Source: Malania oleifera (lineage: Eukaryota > Streptophyta > Magnoliopsida > Santalales > Ximeniaceae). Taken from it: DNA of 64,000 bases. Location of the stretch: assembly GCF_029873635.1 (NCBI RefSeq), contig NC_080419.1, positions 72,305,597 through 72,369,596 of the forward strand, given 5' to 3'. Position numbers and translations under genes: made by a program. Of the stretch, positions 21,536 to 33,711 are shown piece after piece. Position 1 is the stretch's first letter. Each line of letters opens with the position of its first letter. The notes under the pieces are model-generated. The model made no database searches and was not told where the DNA came from. It worked only from the letters and a program-made list of their open reading frames with translations.

Positions 21536-22140
21536 AGTAGCATAGGTTAAAACCATTTGAATGGCTTCCATTATAGCTAGAAGTGCAAAGGTTTCTTCAA
21601 AATCTATTCCTTCTTCCTGGTTATATCCTTGAGCTACTGGTCTTATCTTATTTCTAACAACAATCCCATGTTCATCTTTCTTGTTCTTATATATCCATTT
21701 TGTTCCAATAATTATCTTATCCTCAAGTCTAGAAACTAATGTTCATACTTTATTTCTCTCAAACTGGTTCAACTCTTCTTGCATGGACATCACCCAAGAT
21801 TCATCCTCAATTGCTTCACTCACATTCCTAGGTTCTTCTTGAGATAGAAAGGCAAAATGACTAATCATATTCCTAAGTGAGGATCGTATGGCTACTCCAC
21901 ATAATGGTTCACCTATTATTTGATCAATGGGATGACTTTTATGTACTTCCATTCTCTAGGTAGTTCATTAACCTCATTTTCAATTTGATTGGTTCTAGCA
22001 GATGGTTCCTTAAGTTCATTTCTCTTTTCTGAATCATTTTCAGCAAACATTTTTTCAAATCCCTTATTTATCTCAATTTCATCTTCATCAGTCCTTTTAG
22101 AGAAGGGATTTGACTCATCAATTACTACATGAATGGATTC
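21536..22140 (-). pseudogene. Copia A linker and N-terminal RT fragment
   Basis: Minus-strand pol of A after integrase: the linker HPIDQIIGEPLCGVAIRSSL (about 21875-21935), the RT entry EAIEDESWVMSMQEELNQFE, then [14 protein letters not shown] and [20 protein letters not shown] (about 21575-21640). It is cut at 21536 by the LTR of B, just before the conserved QMDVKSAFLNG would appear. The catalytic YVDD, RNase H and 3' LTR of A are not in the window. Confidence 0.85.
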
Positions 22141-22980
22141 TATAACGGTTAATGTTCATTTATTATATACTCTATAGGCTTTACTATCTAAGGCAAACCC
22201 TAGAAAGATACCTTCATATGATTTCACATCAAACTTTCCTAAATGTTCGTTTTCTCTAAGCACAAAACATTTACAGCCAAAGACATGAAAATATGATATG
22301 TTTGGTCTATGGTCATTCCATAATTCATAAGAAGTCTTATCTAGAGATGGTCTAATCAAAACTCTATTTAGAACATAGCAGGCGGTATTTATTGCCTCAG
22401 CCCAGAAGTACTTAGGTAGTTTATGTTCGTTAAGCTTACTTCTGGCTATTTCTTGTATAGACCTATTCTTTCTTTCAACTACACCATTCTGCTGTGGTGT
22501 TCTAGGAGCTGAAAAAATTATGAGTTGTTTCTAATGAATTGCTGTAGTCTTCCATGCTTTTATTTTTAAATTCTCTACCCCTATCACTTCGAATTTTAGT
22601 GACAATGTAACCCTTTTCATTTTGAATTTTCCTACACAGATTTATGAATTGTTCACATGCTTCATCTTTGTGACGTAAAAATAGTACCCATATATATCTT
22701 GAATAATCATCAACTATGACGAATGCATATGATTTTCCTCCTAAACTCTGAGTTGGGTTCGGACCAAATAAATCTAAGTGTAGCATTTGAAGTGGCCTAG
22801 TAGTAGAAATTACTTTCTTCTTCTTAAAGCTAGTTCTCGCTTGTTTTCCTAGTTGGCATGCATCATAGATTTTATCTTTCATGAATTTAGTCTTAGGAAA
22901 TCCCTTAACTAATTCTCTCTTAACAGGTTTAGATATTAAGTCCATGTTTGCGTGTCATAGTCTCCTATACCAAAACCAGC
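22140..22980 (-). pseudogene. Copia A integrase
   Basis: Minus-strand rve domain in good condition. The first Asp is in LDLFGP (about 22768-22785), the second in R-S-D-R-G-R-E-F (about 22565-22590), and the Glu in NGVVERKNR (about 22465-22491). Open stretches run 22945-22502 and 22359-22156, separated by one stop/frameshift region. CKCFVLRENEHLGKFD follows in the usual place. This is the best-preserved copia integrase of the window. Confidence 0.87.
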
Positions 22981-23405
22981 TAACCTCATTTATAGTAGAA
23001 AAACAAGTAACATGTTGAGAAGCAACATTGTCAAGGCTAGTGGTGTAAACATTTTCATAACGATCAGCTGTAAACAATATTTTTTTTTTTCATATTTGTT
23101 CTCTACGGTGCATTTGTCATATTCAAATGAGACTTTATATCCTTTATCACATAGTTGACTTATACTCGTTAAGTTATGTTTCAATCCATCAACTAATAAC
23201 ATGTTATCAATGACAAGTGAAGGTTCCTTACCAACCTTATAAACTCTAATGATTTTACCTTTAGAGTTATCCCCAAATGCAACGAATCCTTTATCTTTGG
23301 ATATGATATACGCAAATTTAGCTTTATCTCCTATCATATGTCGCAAGCATCTGCTATCTATATACCACTTGTCCTTCGAGGAGGACAATCTCAAGCACAT
23401 CTGCG
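22981..23405 (-). pseudogene. Copia A protease and pre-integrase
   Basis: W-Y-I-D-S-R (about 23355-23372) is the copia protease start with the catalytic Asp kept but the Gly of D-S-G changed to Arg, expected to be inactivating. GKEPSLVIDNMLLVDGLKHN and SQLCDKGYKVSFE follow. A frameshift at about 23090, at a T-run, ends the frame before the pre-integrase zinc region. Confidence 0.83.
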
Positions 23406-25093
23406 AGACATAATTAGATAACTACTTTTGGTACCCAGATTTTCTTGGGTCCATGGGGGTTAGTACTAGATTCTCCTTTGACTTTCCAAACTTTCTTAAT
23501 TTTGACATCTTTATTTTTGAAAGGATGGACATATTTTATATGACCCAATCTCTTACATTTAAAACATGTAATATTTCTATGATAGTCTTTAGTTGGAACA
23601 TACGATTTTGACTTTCTTACAAAATATCCCATGTAGAGATGTCTTTGTTTTAGATTCTCCTTCCCATTAAAACCAAGACCTCCCTTCTCTAGGGAATTTC
23701 TTTGAGCTCTTAGGAGTTTGTCAAAATTATTTTGACCTTTTATAAATTTACCAATAATTTTAGATTTATCTATCGAATTCTTTTCTAACTCCTTAATTTT
23801 AAAATCCTTGTCTTTCATGAGAGATGCATGGCATTCATTTTGAATTTCAACTAACTTCAAAAATTCTTTCAATTTTAATTTCAAACCATAATTTTTCTTA
23901 TTCATTTTCTAAAGCATTTTAAGGGTATATAGATATTTTTGATGCAATTCATCATGAGAAAGCATGCTATTTTCATTTTCTGAATCACTTGAATAGTAAG
24001 ATGAAACAAAACAAAAAGAATGTACCTCATGGTCATCGTGAGCCATCAGACATAGATTCGCAATCTCGTCATCACTGGATTCAGATTCTGAACTACTGGT
24101 ACCGTGAGTGTCCCAGCCCACCTTTAGAGCCTTATTCTTCTTCTTCTTAGACACTTTCTTTAGCTAGGGACAATCTGGCTTTATATGTCCAAATTCTGTA
24201 CAGTTATAACACATGAGAGGATCATCTTTTTGCTTCCTTCTGCTTAACTCTCCCTTTTCTATTTTCTAGCCCTTGAATTTTCTAGTGTATTTCTTGTTCT
24301 TTCTCATGAACTCTCCAAATTTCTTAGTGATAAGTGCAATGTTTTCATTCGATTCTTAATCACTTCCCTCGCTAGAGCAGTGAGATGATGCCTTAAGTGT
24401 TGTAACTTTCTTTACTTTAATTTGCTCATTCTTCCTCTCATTTATTGTAAGCTCATAGGTGATGAGTGATCCAATTAGTTCATCAACAAACATCTCATTC
24501 AAATTTTCCCATTTTGCTATTGCAGTAGCTTTAGCTTCCCAAACTGGAGGCAGTTCCCTAAGTATTTTCCTAATCAACTCATAAGTAGGGTAACATTTAC
24601 CAAGAGTATTTAAATAATTTGTGATGTGTGTGAATCTAGTGTACATGGATTGAATAGATTCATCAGCAGTCATTTTAAATGCCTCATATTCACTTGTAAG
24701 CATGTCTATCCTACTATCTTTTACTTCCTTAGTACGTTCATATGTAACTTCTGATTTTTTCCAAATCTCTTTAGCAGTATTACATGTCATCACCCTATTA
24801 AACTCATTTACATCTAGTGCACAGAATAGCAAGTTTATTGCAGTAGCATTTATTTGCACATATTTCCAATCTTCTTCTGTATACTCATCTTTAGTTTTGG
24901 GTGCATTTACCTTGTCAACTACTTTCATAGGGACATGGTTTCCCTTGGAAACAATTTTCCACACTTTCCAATCCACATTTAAAAGATATATAGTCATTCT
25001 TTTTTTCCAATAGGTGTAGTTTACACCGTAGGAAATAGGTGGTCTAGTAGACAAGTGTCCCTCACCAAATAGGGTTACACCAATGTGTGCCAA
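23406..25093 (-). pseudogene. Copia A gag
   Basis: Starts MAHIGVTLFGEGH at 25093. The first 245 codons are open and include YWKKRMTIYLL, YTRFTHITNYLNTLGK and LPPVWEAKATAI. After stops come a first knuckle C-Y-N-C...H...D-C (about 24170-24215), an acidic Ser-rich stretch, a coiled coil (about 23700-23905) and a second knuckle-like CFKCKRLGHIKYVHP whose last Cys is replaced (about 23530-23575). SIRE-like gags with two knuckles are typical. Three stops and at least one frameshift were seen. Confidence 0.88.
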
Positions 25094-25135
25094 GTGATTT
25101 TTTTACAAAAATGATGGTTAAGTCTATGTAAACCC

Positions 25136-25147
25136 GCTCTGATACCA
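25136..25147 (-). other. PBS of copia A
   Basis: The reverse complement is a perfect TGGTATCAGAGC, just inside the LTR end at about 25152. Confidence 0.9.
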
Positions 25148-25151
25148 AATC

Positions 25152-27319
25152 TGAATTACTGATGTAATCCCAAGAGGGGGTGAATTGGAAATTTCAAAAT
25201 TCTTTAAGTTTATTTTACCACTTAGTCCTTATTTCAATATTAAACAAAATAATCGCAGGGGCTTGATTTTAATTTTGATTATTATCTCAATAAATCCAAT
25301 TATACCCAATTAATTATCAAGTGCATGTAACATTACTCATTATACACACATACAAAAGTTGATAATGAAATGCAAGCGGAAATTAAAAAATAAAGGAAGA
25401 GAGAAGGCAAACACGATTTTACGAGGTTCAGCCAACTCGGCCTACGTCATTGCCTTGAGTAGCCCATTCAAGGATTCTACTAAATCCCTGCTCCTTTAAC
25501 CGAGATGGAGCTTTCCTTACAATCCACTGCTTACAAGAGGCACGACTTCCTCCTCACCCTGTTCACAACTCGAACCGTGATTACAAAATAAAATTTCAAA
25601 TCTACAAAACCTCAATATTGCTTCTAACAAATCTAGTGAGTACAATGGAAAACCTAACACATATTCATACGATAAAACTTTAAGTTCAGTATGTATGTAA
25701 CGATGATATCGTTATATGAATGATATGCTTTACAAATCAATCCTTTAAATCAATATCTCCCAATTATGAGTTTATAAACAAATGCTTTGGAGAATCCTTT
25801 AAGCAAAATTTGAAAACAAGATCCCTTCAAAAATAATCTTTGATAATGTGCAGATCTATATTCTTGCTATCAATAATCTGTGACGTTGGATCTTTGAATA
25901 AATAAACAACTTTGAATATAACAAAGATTTAAACACTATGTTTGAAAAATAATATCCCTCAATAATATGTATTTAGATATTCTTAGGATTTGCAATTAAA
26001 TACTTCTTACACTAATCAAATAGCAACCCTTTGAATGAAGATATATTTAAAACTTTCTTTAAGAATTTAGTTTTAAACAAAAGCTTTTCTCAGTTAGTGA
26101 TCTTCTACATATATATATGTATGCATGAATGTATATAGATAATAACTCAAGATCAACTTATCAAAATGAATATTCAATGATAAATTTGTGAGATGAAAAA
26201 CTCTTTGAGATTAGGCAAACACTTAGTTTGATCGCCAAACCTCAATACCAAAGTTGTTTGCACAATAGTTGCTGGAACCCCTTTTGAAAATCAACATAGT
26301 CCAAGCTTTAATATGATGTAAACGCTTTGAAATCACAGACAAGAGCTTTGCAATAAGTTCAACAATGTTCATAGATGTGTATACGTTCAAGGCTACCAAT
26401 TCTATTACAAAAGTTGAGGCACTAGGGTTTAGTGGTTGATTATATAGGTAATCTAGGCCTTAGGATAAGTCCTCACTGTTGGATCAATTTGATCAAGTGT
26501 ATAACCCGTGTGTTCTTTCTCTGAAGATCAGACTTTTAAACTTCCCGCAGGTTCAGATGACTGAAAATTTGGGTTTAGACGTCTGATATTCCTTAAAGCA
26601 CTGAAAATTATAGTCTGTACATAGGGTTAGACAACTGAACTAAGGGTTCAGTCTTTTGAAGTCCCTAGTTTAGACGACTGAGCTAAGGTTCATACGTCTG
26701 AGGGTGTTTTTCCTATTCTATGTTTCAGTAATTAAATCTTTAGATGACTGAACTAATTCTTCAATATTTTGAAAAAATTTCTTAGACGTCTGAAAAAAAA
26801 CTTCAGTCATCTGAAGTTGAATCTTTAGACTTCTAAGGGTAATCCTCAGTCCTCTGGGCAGACCCACTTCAGAATTTTCAATTTAGTTTTTCAAAATCAT
26901 TTGAGCTCTATTGGTTTAACCTCTTATAAAACATTTTCCAGGGTTTAAAAATAAGTTCTCTAATTCCATATTTAACCTTAGAAGGTTTTCATGAGATGCA
27001 TGTGTATATATTTTGAGCTTCTAGCTATATCGTATAAAATATGTACATACATCAATTCTAAATACCCATTCCCATGACGATCTTGAACTTAATGCTTACA
27101 TAAGATGCTTGTATCCTCAGTCTTCTACTCTTCTTAGTTCCATAGCTTTTTCCAAGTTATATATATATATATATATATATGCTTTAATCCTTATGGCTTC
27201 CATGACTTCATCACCTTCTGTACATGCTAAGTAATATTCTTGCTCACATTCCCAATGCATAGATCAAATACCAAGTGATTTGTCATTATCAAAAAAGGAT
27301 TGGACTCATAGAGTCAACA
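25152..27319 (-). repeat. 5' LTR of copia A (about 2.17 kb)
   Basis: The minus strand begins TGTTGACTCTATGAGTCC at 27319 and ends in the C-rich CCAATTCACCCCCTCTTGGG tail near 25170-25190. The last few bases are too altered to fix the end exactly. It carries a dyad array at 26552-26858, a TATA-like TTATATAGG-complement near 26437-26445 and an (AT)n tract at about 27158-27180. Its outer end abuts LTR sequence of another copia (27320 onwards), so A inserted into the LTR of E. Confidence 0.85.
26552..26858. promoter_or_regulatory. Phased dyad array in copia A LTR
   Basis: Motifs such as TTCAGATGACTGAA, TTTAGACGTCTGAT and TTCAGTCATCTGAA start at 26552, 26574, 26626, 26647, 26669, 26689, 26739, 26760, 26781, 26802, 26824 and 26845. 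Spacings are 22, 52, 21, 22, 20, 50, 21, 21, 21, 22 and 21 bp. Groups of two, four and six with about 50-bp gaps match the grouping in element B although the sequences differ. It lies upstream of the TATA-like box on the minus strand. Confidence 0.68.
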
Positions 27320-27434
27320 CCCTAGGTTGCGAAATTTTGCTAATATAAGGTTTAACCTAGGAAGAAGTTGTAAAATTATAATTTACCCCTCCTCCTCTTG
27401 GGAATACACCAATTCAAACTATTAGTATCAAAAC
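27320..27434 (+). repeat. Copia E: end of 5' LTR and decayed PBS
   Basis: CCCTAGGTTGCGAAATT to AATACACCAATTCAA matches the last about 95 bp of the element G LTR (50854-50949). TTAGTATCAAAACC (27422-27435) is a degraded TGGTATCAGAGCC primer site. The rest of this LTR was cut off by insertion of A. Confidence 0.75.
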
Positions 27435-27475
27435 CTTGTTCCACTAGACTTAAACATTTTTGCAAAAGGAACGCA

Positions 27476-27788
27476 ATGGCTCAATTTGGTGTATTCCCAT
27501 TCAGTGAGGGACAGTCACCTTGTAGGCCTCTTGTATTTTGTGATGTCAATTGCACCCACTGGAAAATTAGAATGAGTGTATTTATAAAATCAATGGATTG
27601 GTTGGCCTTGCAGGTGATTGTAAACGGAATTCGTATGCTCAGACGAAAATGATATTAAGTTAATTCATGCTAATTCATATACCATGGAATTATTATATTG
27701 TGCTTTAGATTCTCATATTTTTCATGAAATTATGGCATGTTAAAATGTGAGCGATATCTGGGAGAAGCTTGAAAAGAAATATGGAGAG
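27476..27788 (+). pseudogene. Copia E gag, N-terminal fragment
   Basis: Starts MAQFGVFPFSEGQSPCRP at 27476 and shares with the other copia gags the pattern GEGxSxxRPxxFxxxNxxxWKxRMxxFIxSMDW. Stops follow from about 27650. The coding ends at 27788 where gypsy D begins. On the far side of D, and after one copy of the 5-bp repeat, the frame EKKYGE|S continues without a shift. Confidence 0.8.
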
Positions 27789-28029
27789 TGTAACGACCCA
27801 AATTTTCACCCTTTTTTTTTTCATTTACCCTATCAAGCTATAATTCATGACTCCGATACCTTGTATATAAATATCTATCATCATCATAGCCCAGAGTGGA
27901 TGTCGTGGTAACCTATGCATTCCATGTATATTACCTATACAGCGGAAAAACATAAATATCCAAACCATAACCCAAAATACACAACACCAGAGTACTACAG
28001 ACCCAACTATATACTGCAGACCCAACTAT

Positions 28030-28062
<33 letters not shown>

Positions 28063-29889
28063 TCATCTCCCAAAAATCCCAAAATACTGTAGGCTCTACT
28101 ACTCAGCCCAAACTTACCCCAAAACTATGCCAATTCAGCCACCTCCGTTATCTCTGAGCTGGCCTTGCACATCTTCTGGGTTATCTGAAATATTCATAAT
28201 GCTGGGGTGAGATACCTCCCAGTAAGGAGAAACATGTTATTACTGATGTGTGGCATATGAGTTTAAATGCATAACATATCCCTTAAATAAAACTGTAAAT
28301 AAGATGTCATGTAAAAAGTATCTTTATAATAACCCTAGCTTATGTTATTTAAAATACGAAAATTTCTGAGTTATCTATTTGGTCATACTTCTATCAGTAA
28401 TAGGTAATCTTTGTTTACTTTGAATACTATACATGTACATAATTCTAAAAATTTCCCTGGATGACTATATGTCATGATTTAACCCCTTATGAAAGGGTTG
28501 TGCGGCCCGTAGGCGGGACCAAACACTAGTTGACCTACTAGTACTATCTTAACTCTATTTCTATATATGTCTGTAGCATGAAAGGCCCGCTCCATTTGGT
28601 CTAGACGCCAAGGAGCCCTTTACTCTACCTGTGGCACAATCGGCAATACCATACTCTATCTGAGTCGTTTAGTTGCATTGTCTATATTGTATAGCTACGG
28701 TACCATGCTCTGTAAACTGCTTTGTTCCATCAGGGTATGATATTATGTAATATTGTTTCTACATAATATCCATCTGTTTTACCTTGATTCTGTATCAACT
28801 GTATTAACCATGATTCTATAATTCTCTGTATTAACCATGACGTTATAATAACTGTAAATTTGTATAATCTGTATTTCTATATGTCATGGTTCTATGCTCT
28901 GTATATCATGATTTTGTAAAATGTTGTATAATCATGGTTCTGTAAAATACTATATAATCATGATTCGGTCAAATACTATATAATCATGGTTTTGTAAAAT
29001 ACTGTATATCATAGTTCTGCGTAACCATGTAAACTGTAATTCTGTAAGATTCTGTATAGCCATAGCTTTGTAAATAAAACTGTATAAGTTGTATATCATA
29101 ACTCTATAGATCTGTATAAAATTTTGTAATATTCCAGTATTTCTCATGCCACACAAATTAAAAAAAAAAAAAAAAAAAACTCAATAAATATCATCTGTAA
29201 CATTGTATAATTTCCATACTCTAATTTATTCAAAAACCATACGTTGTAACTCATATTCAAATACTATGCTTTACTAGTAAAATTTTTAATTTAACAAGCA
29301 TAACATATTTCCCTTACCTGATTAACTAAATCTTGTTTCCTATTTTTCTATCTCACACCTACGGCGTTCGTAATTTCAACACCTTGAAATTATATACATG
29401 AATTTTCTCCAGTCAATCAATGAAGTTCCCAAAATAATTATCATATTCATATTTTCCCGACCTTGCATATTTCTGTTTATCTATAGAATGTCAACCAGGA
29501 AAGTATTACTATCTTTGCATTATTTCATGGGAAAATACTCGCTGAAACTCTAACTCATGCCCGCAAAATTTACACCATAACCCTATATTTCACAAATTCC
29601 AATTCCTTAGTTCAATCCTAAAACTATGTTCATATTCTCATTTCTAGGCCTATACATCCAATAATTCATATAAATAACCCATAAACACTCAAATTACACC
29701 TTCACCTCAGTTTTTGGGATAGTGCCCTAAAACCCCAAACTGAAATTCCGCTCCTCCTACATTGTAGAGAATCTTCCTAGGAACCCCGTGGTGATTCTTG
29801 ATCGTCAATTTTGGGCTTTCACAGAGCTGAAATTGAAGGAGTTTGAAAGAGGGTTAGTTGGGTTTCTTGAGAGTGAGAGAGAGTTTTTG
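27789..29889 (-). repeat. 3' LTR of gypsy D, U3 start deleted
   Basis: Matches 34339-36420 of the 5' LTR, then stops at about 29889. Roughly 290 bp of the U3 start, including the palindrome block and PPT, are gone. It contains (CA)n at 28029-28056 (about 14 units; about 31 units in the other LTR) and a minisatellite built on ATCATGGTTCTGTAAAATAC (about 28790-29130). Confidence 0.85.
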
Positions 29890-30109
29890 GAAATTACATG
29901 TGGTGGATGAATACCATGGTTACAATTAGGCTTATGGGAGATTACATGTATATACGCAAAAAAAAATTCTCCTATAACAAAAAACACTACCTATCATATA
30001 ATCTAAAATACCACTTGTACACACATCAATCTGCTCTACATTAAATAAAATCAAACTATATTTACTTTACCTCAATCTACCATTCATTTTTTGTCTAATG
30101 TTGGTCCCC

Positions 30110-31500
30110 ACTGAACATATGTGGGTATTTTTGTTGTATTTCTTCCTTAAGCTCCCACGACACTTCCTCTACAACATGATTCCTCCATAGGACTTTTACT
30201 AATGGAATTATCTTGGTACGCAACTCTTATTCTTTTCTATCTAGAATCTACACTAGTGCTTCCTCATATGCTAAAGTATCTCTAAGCTTTATCTCTTTGT
30301 AGTTGATCACATGGGAGGGATATAGGACATATTTTCTCAGCATGAAAACATGAAATATGTCATTGATCCTTGATAGAGCTGGTGGTAAAGTTAGCCTATA
30401 GGCGACTGAACCCACTCTGTCGAATATCCCGAATGGGCCAATAAACCTAGGGCTCAGTTTACCCTTATTTGCAAACCTCATGGTTCCTCTTAGCAGTGCT
30501 ACTCTAAAAAATACCCGATCTACTACATCAAATTCTAGCTTTTGGTGGCGAGTATCTACGTAACTTTTTTGGAGAATTTGAGCTGCATTGATTCTGTCTT
30601 TAATAATTCAGACTATATCGTATGCCTATTGCACTAACTTTGGTCCCAAAACTCGCCTTTCATGCATTTCATCCTAGAATAGTGGAGAACAACACCTCTT
30701 ACCATACAATGCCTCGTATGGTACAATCCCGATGCTGGCCTAGTAGCTGTTATTATATGCAAACTCAACTAGCGACATATACTAGGTCCAACTACCCCCG
30801 AAATCCAAAACGCATGCTTGTTACATATCCTTGAGGGTCTGGATCATTCTCTTTATCTTCCCATCAACCTGAGGATGAAATGTCGTGCTTGATGCTAACT
30901 GAGACCCCAAAGCTTCCTATAAGCTCCTCCAAAATCATGATGTGAAATGTGGGTCTCGATCTAAAACTATTGATACAGACAGTCCATGGGGTCGAACTAT
31001 CTCCTGAATGTATAACTCTTCCATTCTATTCATAGACTAACTGAATTTAATAGGACGGAAGTGGTCAGTCTTCACCAACCGATCTACAACCACCCAAATG
31101 GTGTCTTATCCATGTAGCGCCAGCGGTAATCTTATGATGAAATCTATAGATATATGATCCCACTTCCACATAGGGATGTGGAGTGGTTGCAACTGTCCTC
31201 CCAGTCTCTAGAGCTCAACCTTTACCTACTAACACGTCAAACACTGATCTACAAACTCAACTATCTCCCTCTTCATACCACTCCACGAAAATGTCTTCCG
31301 GAGACCCCGATACATTTTAGTGCTTCCAATATGAATTATATAAAGGGATCTATGAGTTTCGTATAGAATAACCTTCTTAATCTCAGCAATTACAGGTATG
31401 CACAATCTAGCATGGAACCTCAAGGCTCCATCATCTGAAATAGTAAACTCCTCTCCCTGTTCATCTTGCACTTTATCCATCAACTCTACCAATTCTGCAT
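30110..31500 (-). pseudogene. Gypsy D integrase with chromodomain-type tail
   Basis: Minus-strand order: HHCC region (ending C-L-T-C near 31229), DHISIDFI (about 31150-31180), LDRDPHF (about 30950-30975), then HPQVDGKIKRMIQTL, where the catalytic Glu expected in the G-Q-[ST]-E-R motif is Lys (about 30860-30885). VEFAYNN and YEALYGKRC (about 30690-30760) and the GPF module in the open part 30481-30248 follow. The last about 60 residues (LVKVLWRNH...VSWE) are the divergent chromodomain-like tail of Tekay/Del elements, thought to steer insertion to heterochromatin. Many stops. Confidence 0.85.
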
Positions 31501-33128
31501 CATTCCGCTGAGGAGATCTAATCTTCTTTTGTAAAGTAAGTTGTAATACTAGGTTGGAAATAAATGCCTAGTGATCATCTTCTACTAACTCCATACCGAG
31601 CCTCTCTAGGTCCATCTGAATCAAATGTTGAATCTCCATTACTAACAATGCTGCACCCACTAATTTACAGTTTAAAGCATTAGCCACCACATTTTCTTCT
31701 CCTGGGTGGTAGATGATAGTGCAATCATAATCTTTAATGAGCTTTGGCCATCTTCTCTACCTCATATTCAGTTCTTTATGGGTGAAGAAGTACTTCAAAC
31801 TTTTATGGTCAGTGAAGATTTCCTATCTCCCACCATAAAGATAATGTCTCCATATTTTCAAAGCATACACTACTGCAGCTAGCTCTAAATCATGTAGCGG
31901 GTAGTTCTTTTCATATTCGTTAAGCTGTCGGGAAACATAAGCAATAACCCTCTCGTTATGCATCAACACACATCTGAGTCCCCTCAATGATGCATCACTA
32001 TATATAACAAATCCATCATCTTTTAATGGGATAGATAACACCAATGCAGAGCCAAGCTACAGTTTTAACTCTTGGAAACTTTGTTCACACTCGTCGGTCC
32101 ATTCAAATTTCACATTTTTCCTCCTGAGTCATGTCAGTGGACCTGGTAATCTAAAAAAACCATCCACAAAATGCTTGCGATAACTTGCCAGATCTAGGAA
32201 ACTCCTGACCTCCTGAGCATTCCCCGGTCTCACCCAACTTGCCAATGCTTCTATTTTTCTTGGATTTACTGATATACCGTCCTTGGAGATCACATGCCCG
32301 AGAAAAGTGACCTGCCTCAACCAGAATTCAAATTTCTTGAATTTAGCATACAATTTCTTTTCCCTTAATACCTGCAATACTAGCTTCAGATGATTCTTCT
32401 ACTCCTCAAAACTCTTTGAGTAGACCAATATATCATCAATAAATACCACAACAAACTGGTCTAGGTACTGATGGAACATTCAATTCATTAAATCCATAAA
32501 TACTGTCAATGCATTAGTAAATCTGAACGGTATCACCAAAAACTCATAGTGCCTGTACTTGGTTTTGAAAGCTGTCTTTGAAACATCCTCTACTTTAACT
32601 TTCACTTTGTGATATCCCAACCAAAGGTCAATCATGGAGTAGACCTGGGTCCCCTAGAGCTGATCAAATAAATCATCGATTCTAAGAAGAGGATGTTTAT
32701 TCTTGACTGTCACTTTGTTTATTTTTTTTATAATTAATGCACATTCTCATGGTCTCGTCTTTCTTTTTCATGAACAAGACTAGTGCTCCCCAAGGTGACA
32801 CACTAGGCCTAATAAACCCTTTATCCAATAAATCTTGCAACTGGTCTTTTAGTTCTTTCAATTCAGATGGGGTCATTCTATAGGGTGCTTTAGATATTGG
32901 TGCTGACCCTAGTAGTAAATCCACAGAAAATTCAATCTCCCAATCTGGTGGTAAACCAGGTACCTCCTTTGGAAAAAAATATGAAAATTCCCTGACAACT
33001 GGAATGTCAACTTGTTTGAAGTTTTCCTTTGGCATTTCCTTTATATAGGCAACATAACCCTGGCAACCACCCTGAGGTAGCCTTCTCACCCGAATAGCTG
33101 ACACTAGCTGTGGCGAGGCCCGCACACG
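31501..33128 (-). pseudogene. Gypsy D reverse transcriptase and RNase H
   Basis: Begins with the linker open 33125-32697 (VPGLPPDWEIEFSVDL, APYRMTPSELKELKDQL), continues with a TAFKTKYRHYEF segment and the catalytic box F-I-D-D (about 32425-32440, intact), then [16 protein letters not shown] (open 32377-32129). RNase H is [16 protein letters not shown] ... [21 protein letters not shown] (open 32044-31823). It is broken by about eight stops. It is fused directly to gag at about 33128, with the protease missing between them. Confidence 0.87.
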
Positions 33129-33629
33129 TCTGTGAGATTTCCCTAAGTCAATTTCAGAAATTATGCTACCTTAGCCTCTCTAACAGTGGTAGGAAAATAA
33201 TGATCAAAGAAAATTTCTTTAAATCAGAACTAACTCATAGCCACTGGTACACGTCTCTACTCCCCCAATAATCTTGTAGCCATCCACCATCTCTTGACCT
33301 CACCTATCAATTTATAGGTAGCATAGAGAACCCTTTGTTCATCCATATAGTGAAGTATCGTCAATATTTTCTCGATCTCCTACATCTAGTTTTCAGCCAC
33401 TATAGGATCGGCTCCTCTTGAGAACGCTGGAGGATTCATTTAAGTAAACTTCTCAGTGGTAGAGTCATGATCTGTAGATGGGCATCGCTGCTCTCTAGAA
33501 CTCTATGCAAACTCAGCTATAACTTGTTGAGCTATACTGCGTAATATAGCATCTGAATTCCCGCCACCCATGCTAGAAGACCCTGCACCATCATCACTAC
33601 TAGCGTGAGCACTACTGCCTCCAGGGTCC
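33129..33629 (-). pseudogene. Gypsy D gag, N-terminal part
   Basis: Starts MDPGGSSAHASSDDGAG at 33629, like the TR-GAG gag start MDPRGKG. Capsid-like segments ([16 protein letters not shown], near 33290-33335) are recognisable. The sequence jumps to pre-RT sequence at about 33128, so the zinc knuckle and aspartic protease are deleted. Several stops. Confidence 0.75.
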
Positions 33630-33711
33630 ATCCTGCAATATTACCAAATTATTCTAAGAATCTGAACCTCAATATGCTATTCTTACATTAATATAACTAA
33701 AATATCCTCAC

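Noticed and set aside
24702..25013. Plus-strand 103-codon frame
   Set aside because: Antisense shadow of the well-matched minus-strand copia A gag.
20829..26858. Regularly spaced short repeats resembling a CRISPR array
   Set aside because: Motifs are only about 14 bp, dyad-symmetric and degenerate, spacers are short (about 7 bp) and not unique, and the setting is a plant LTR with no cas genes.
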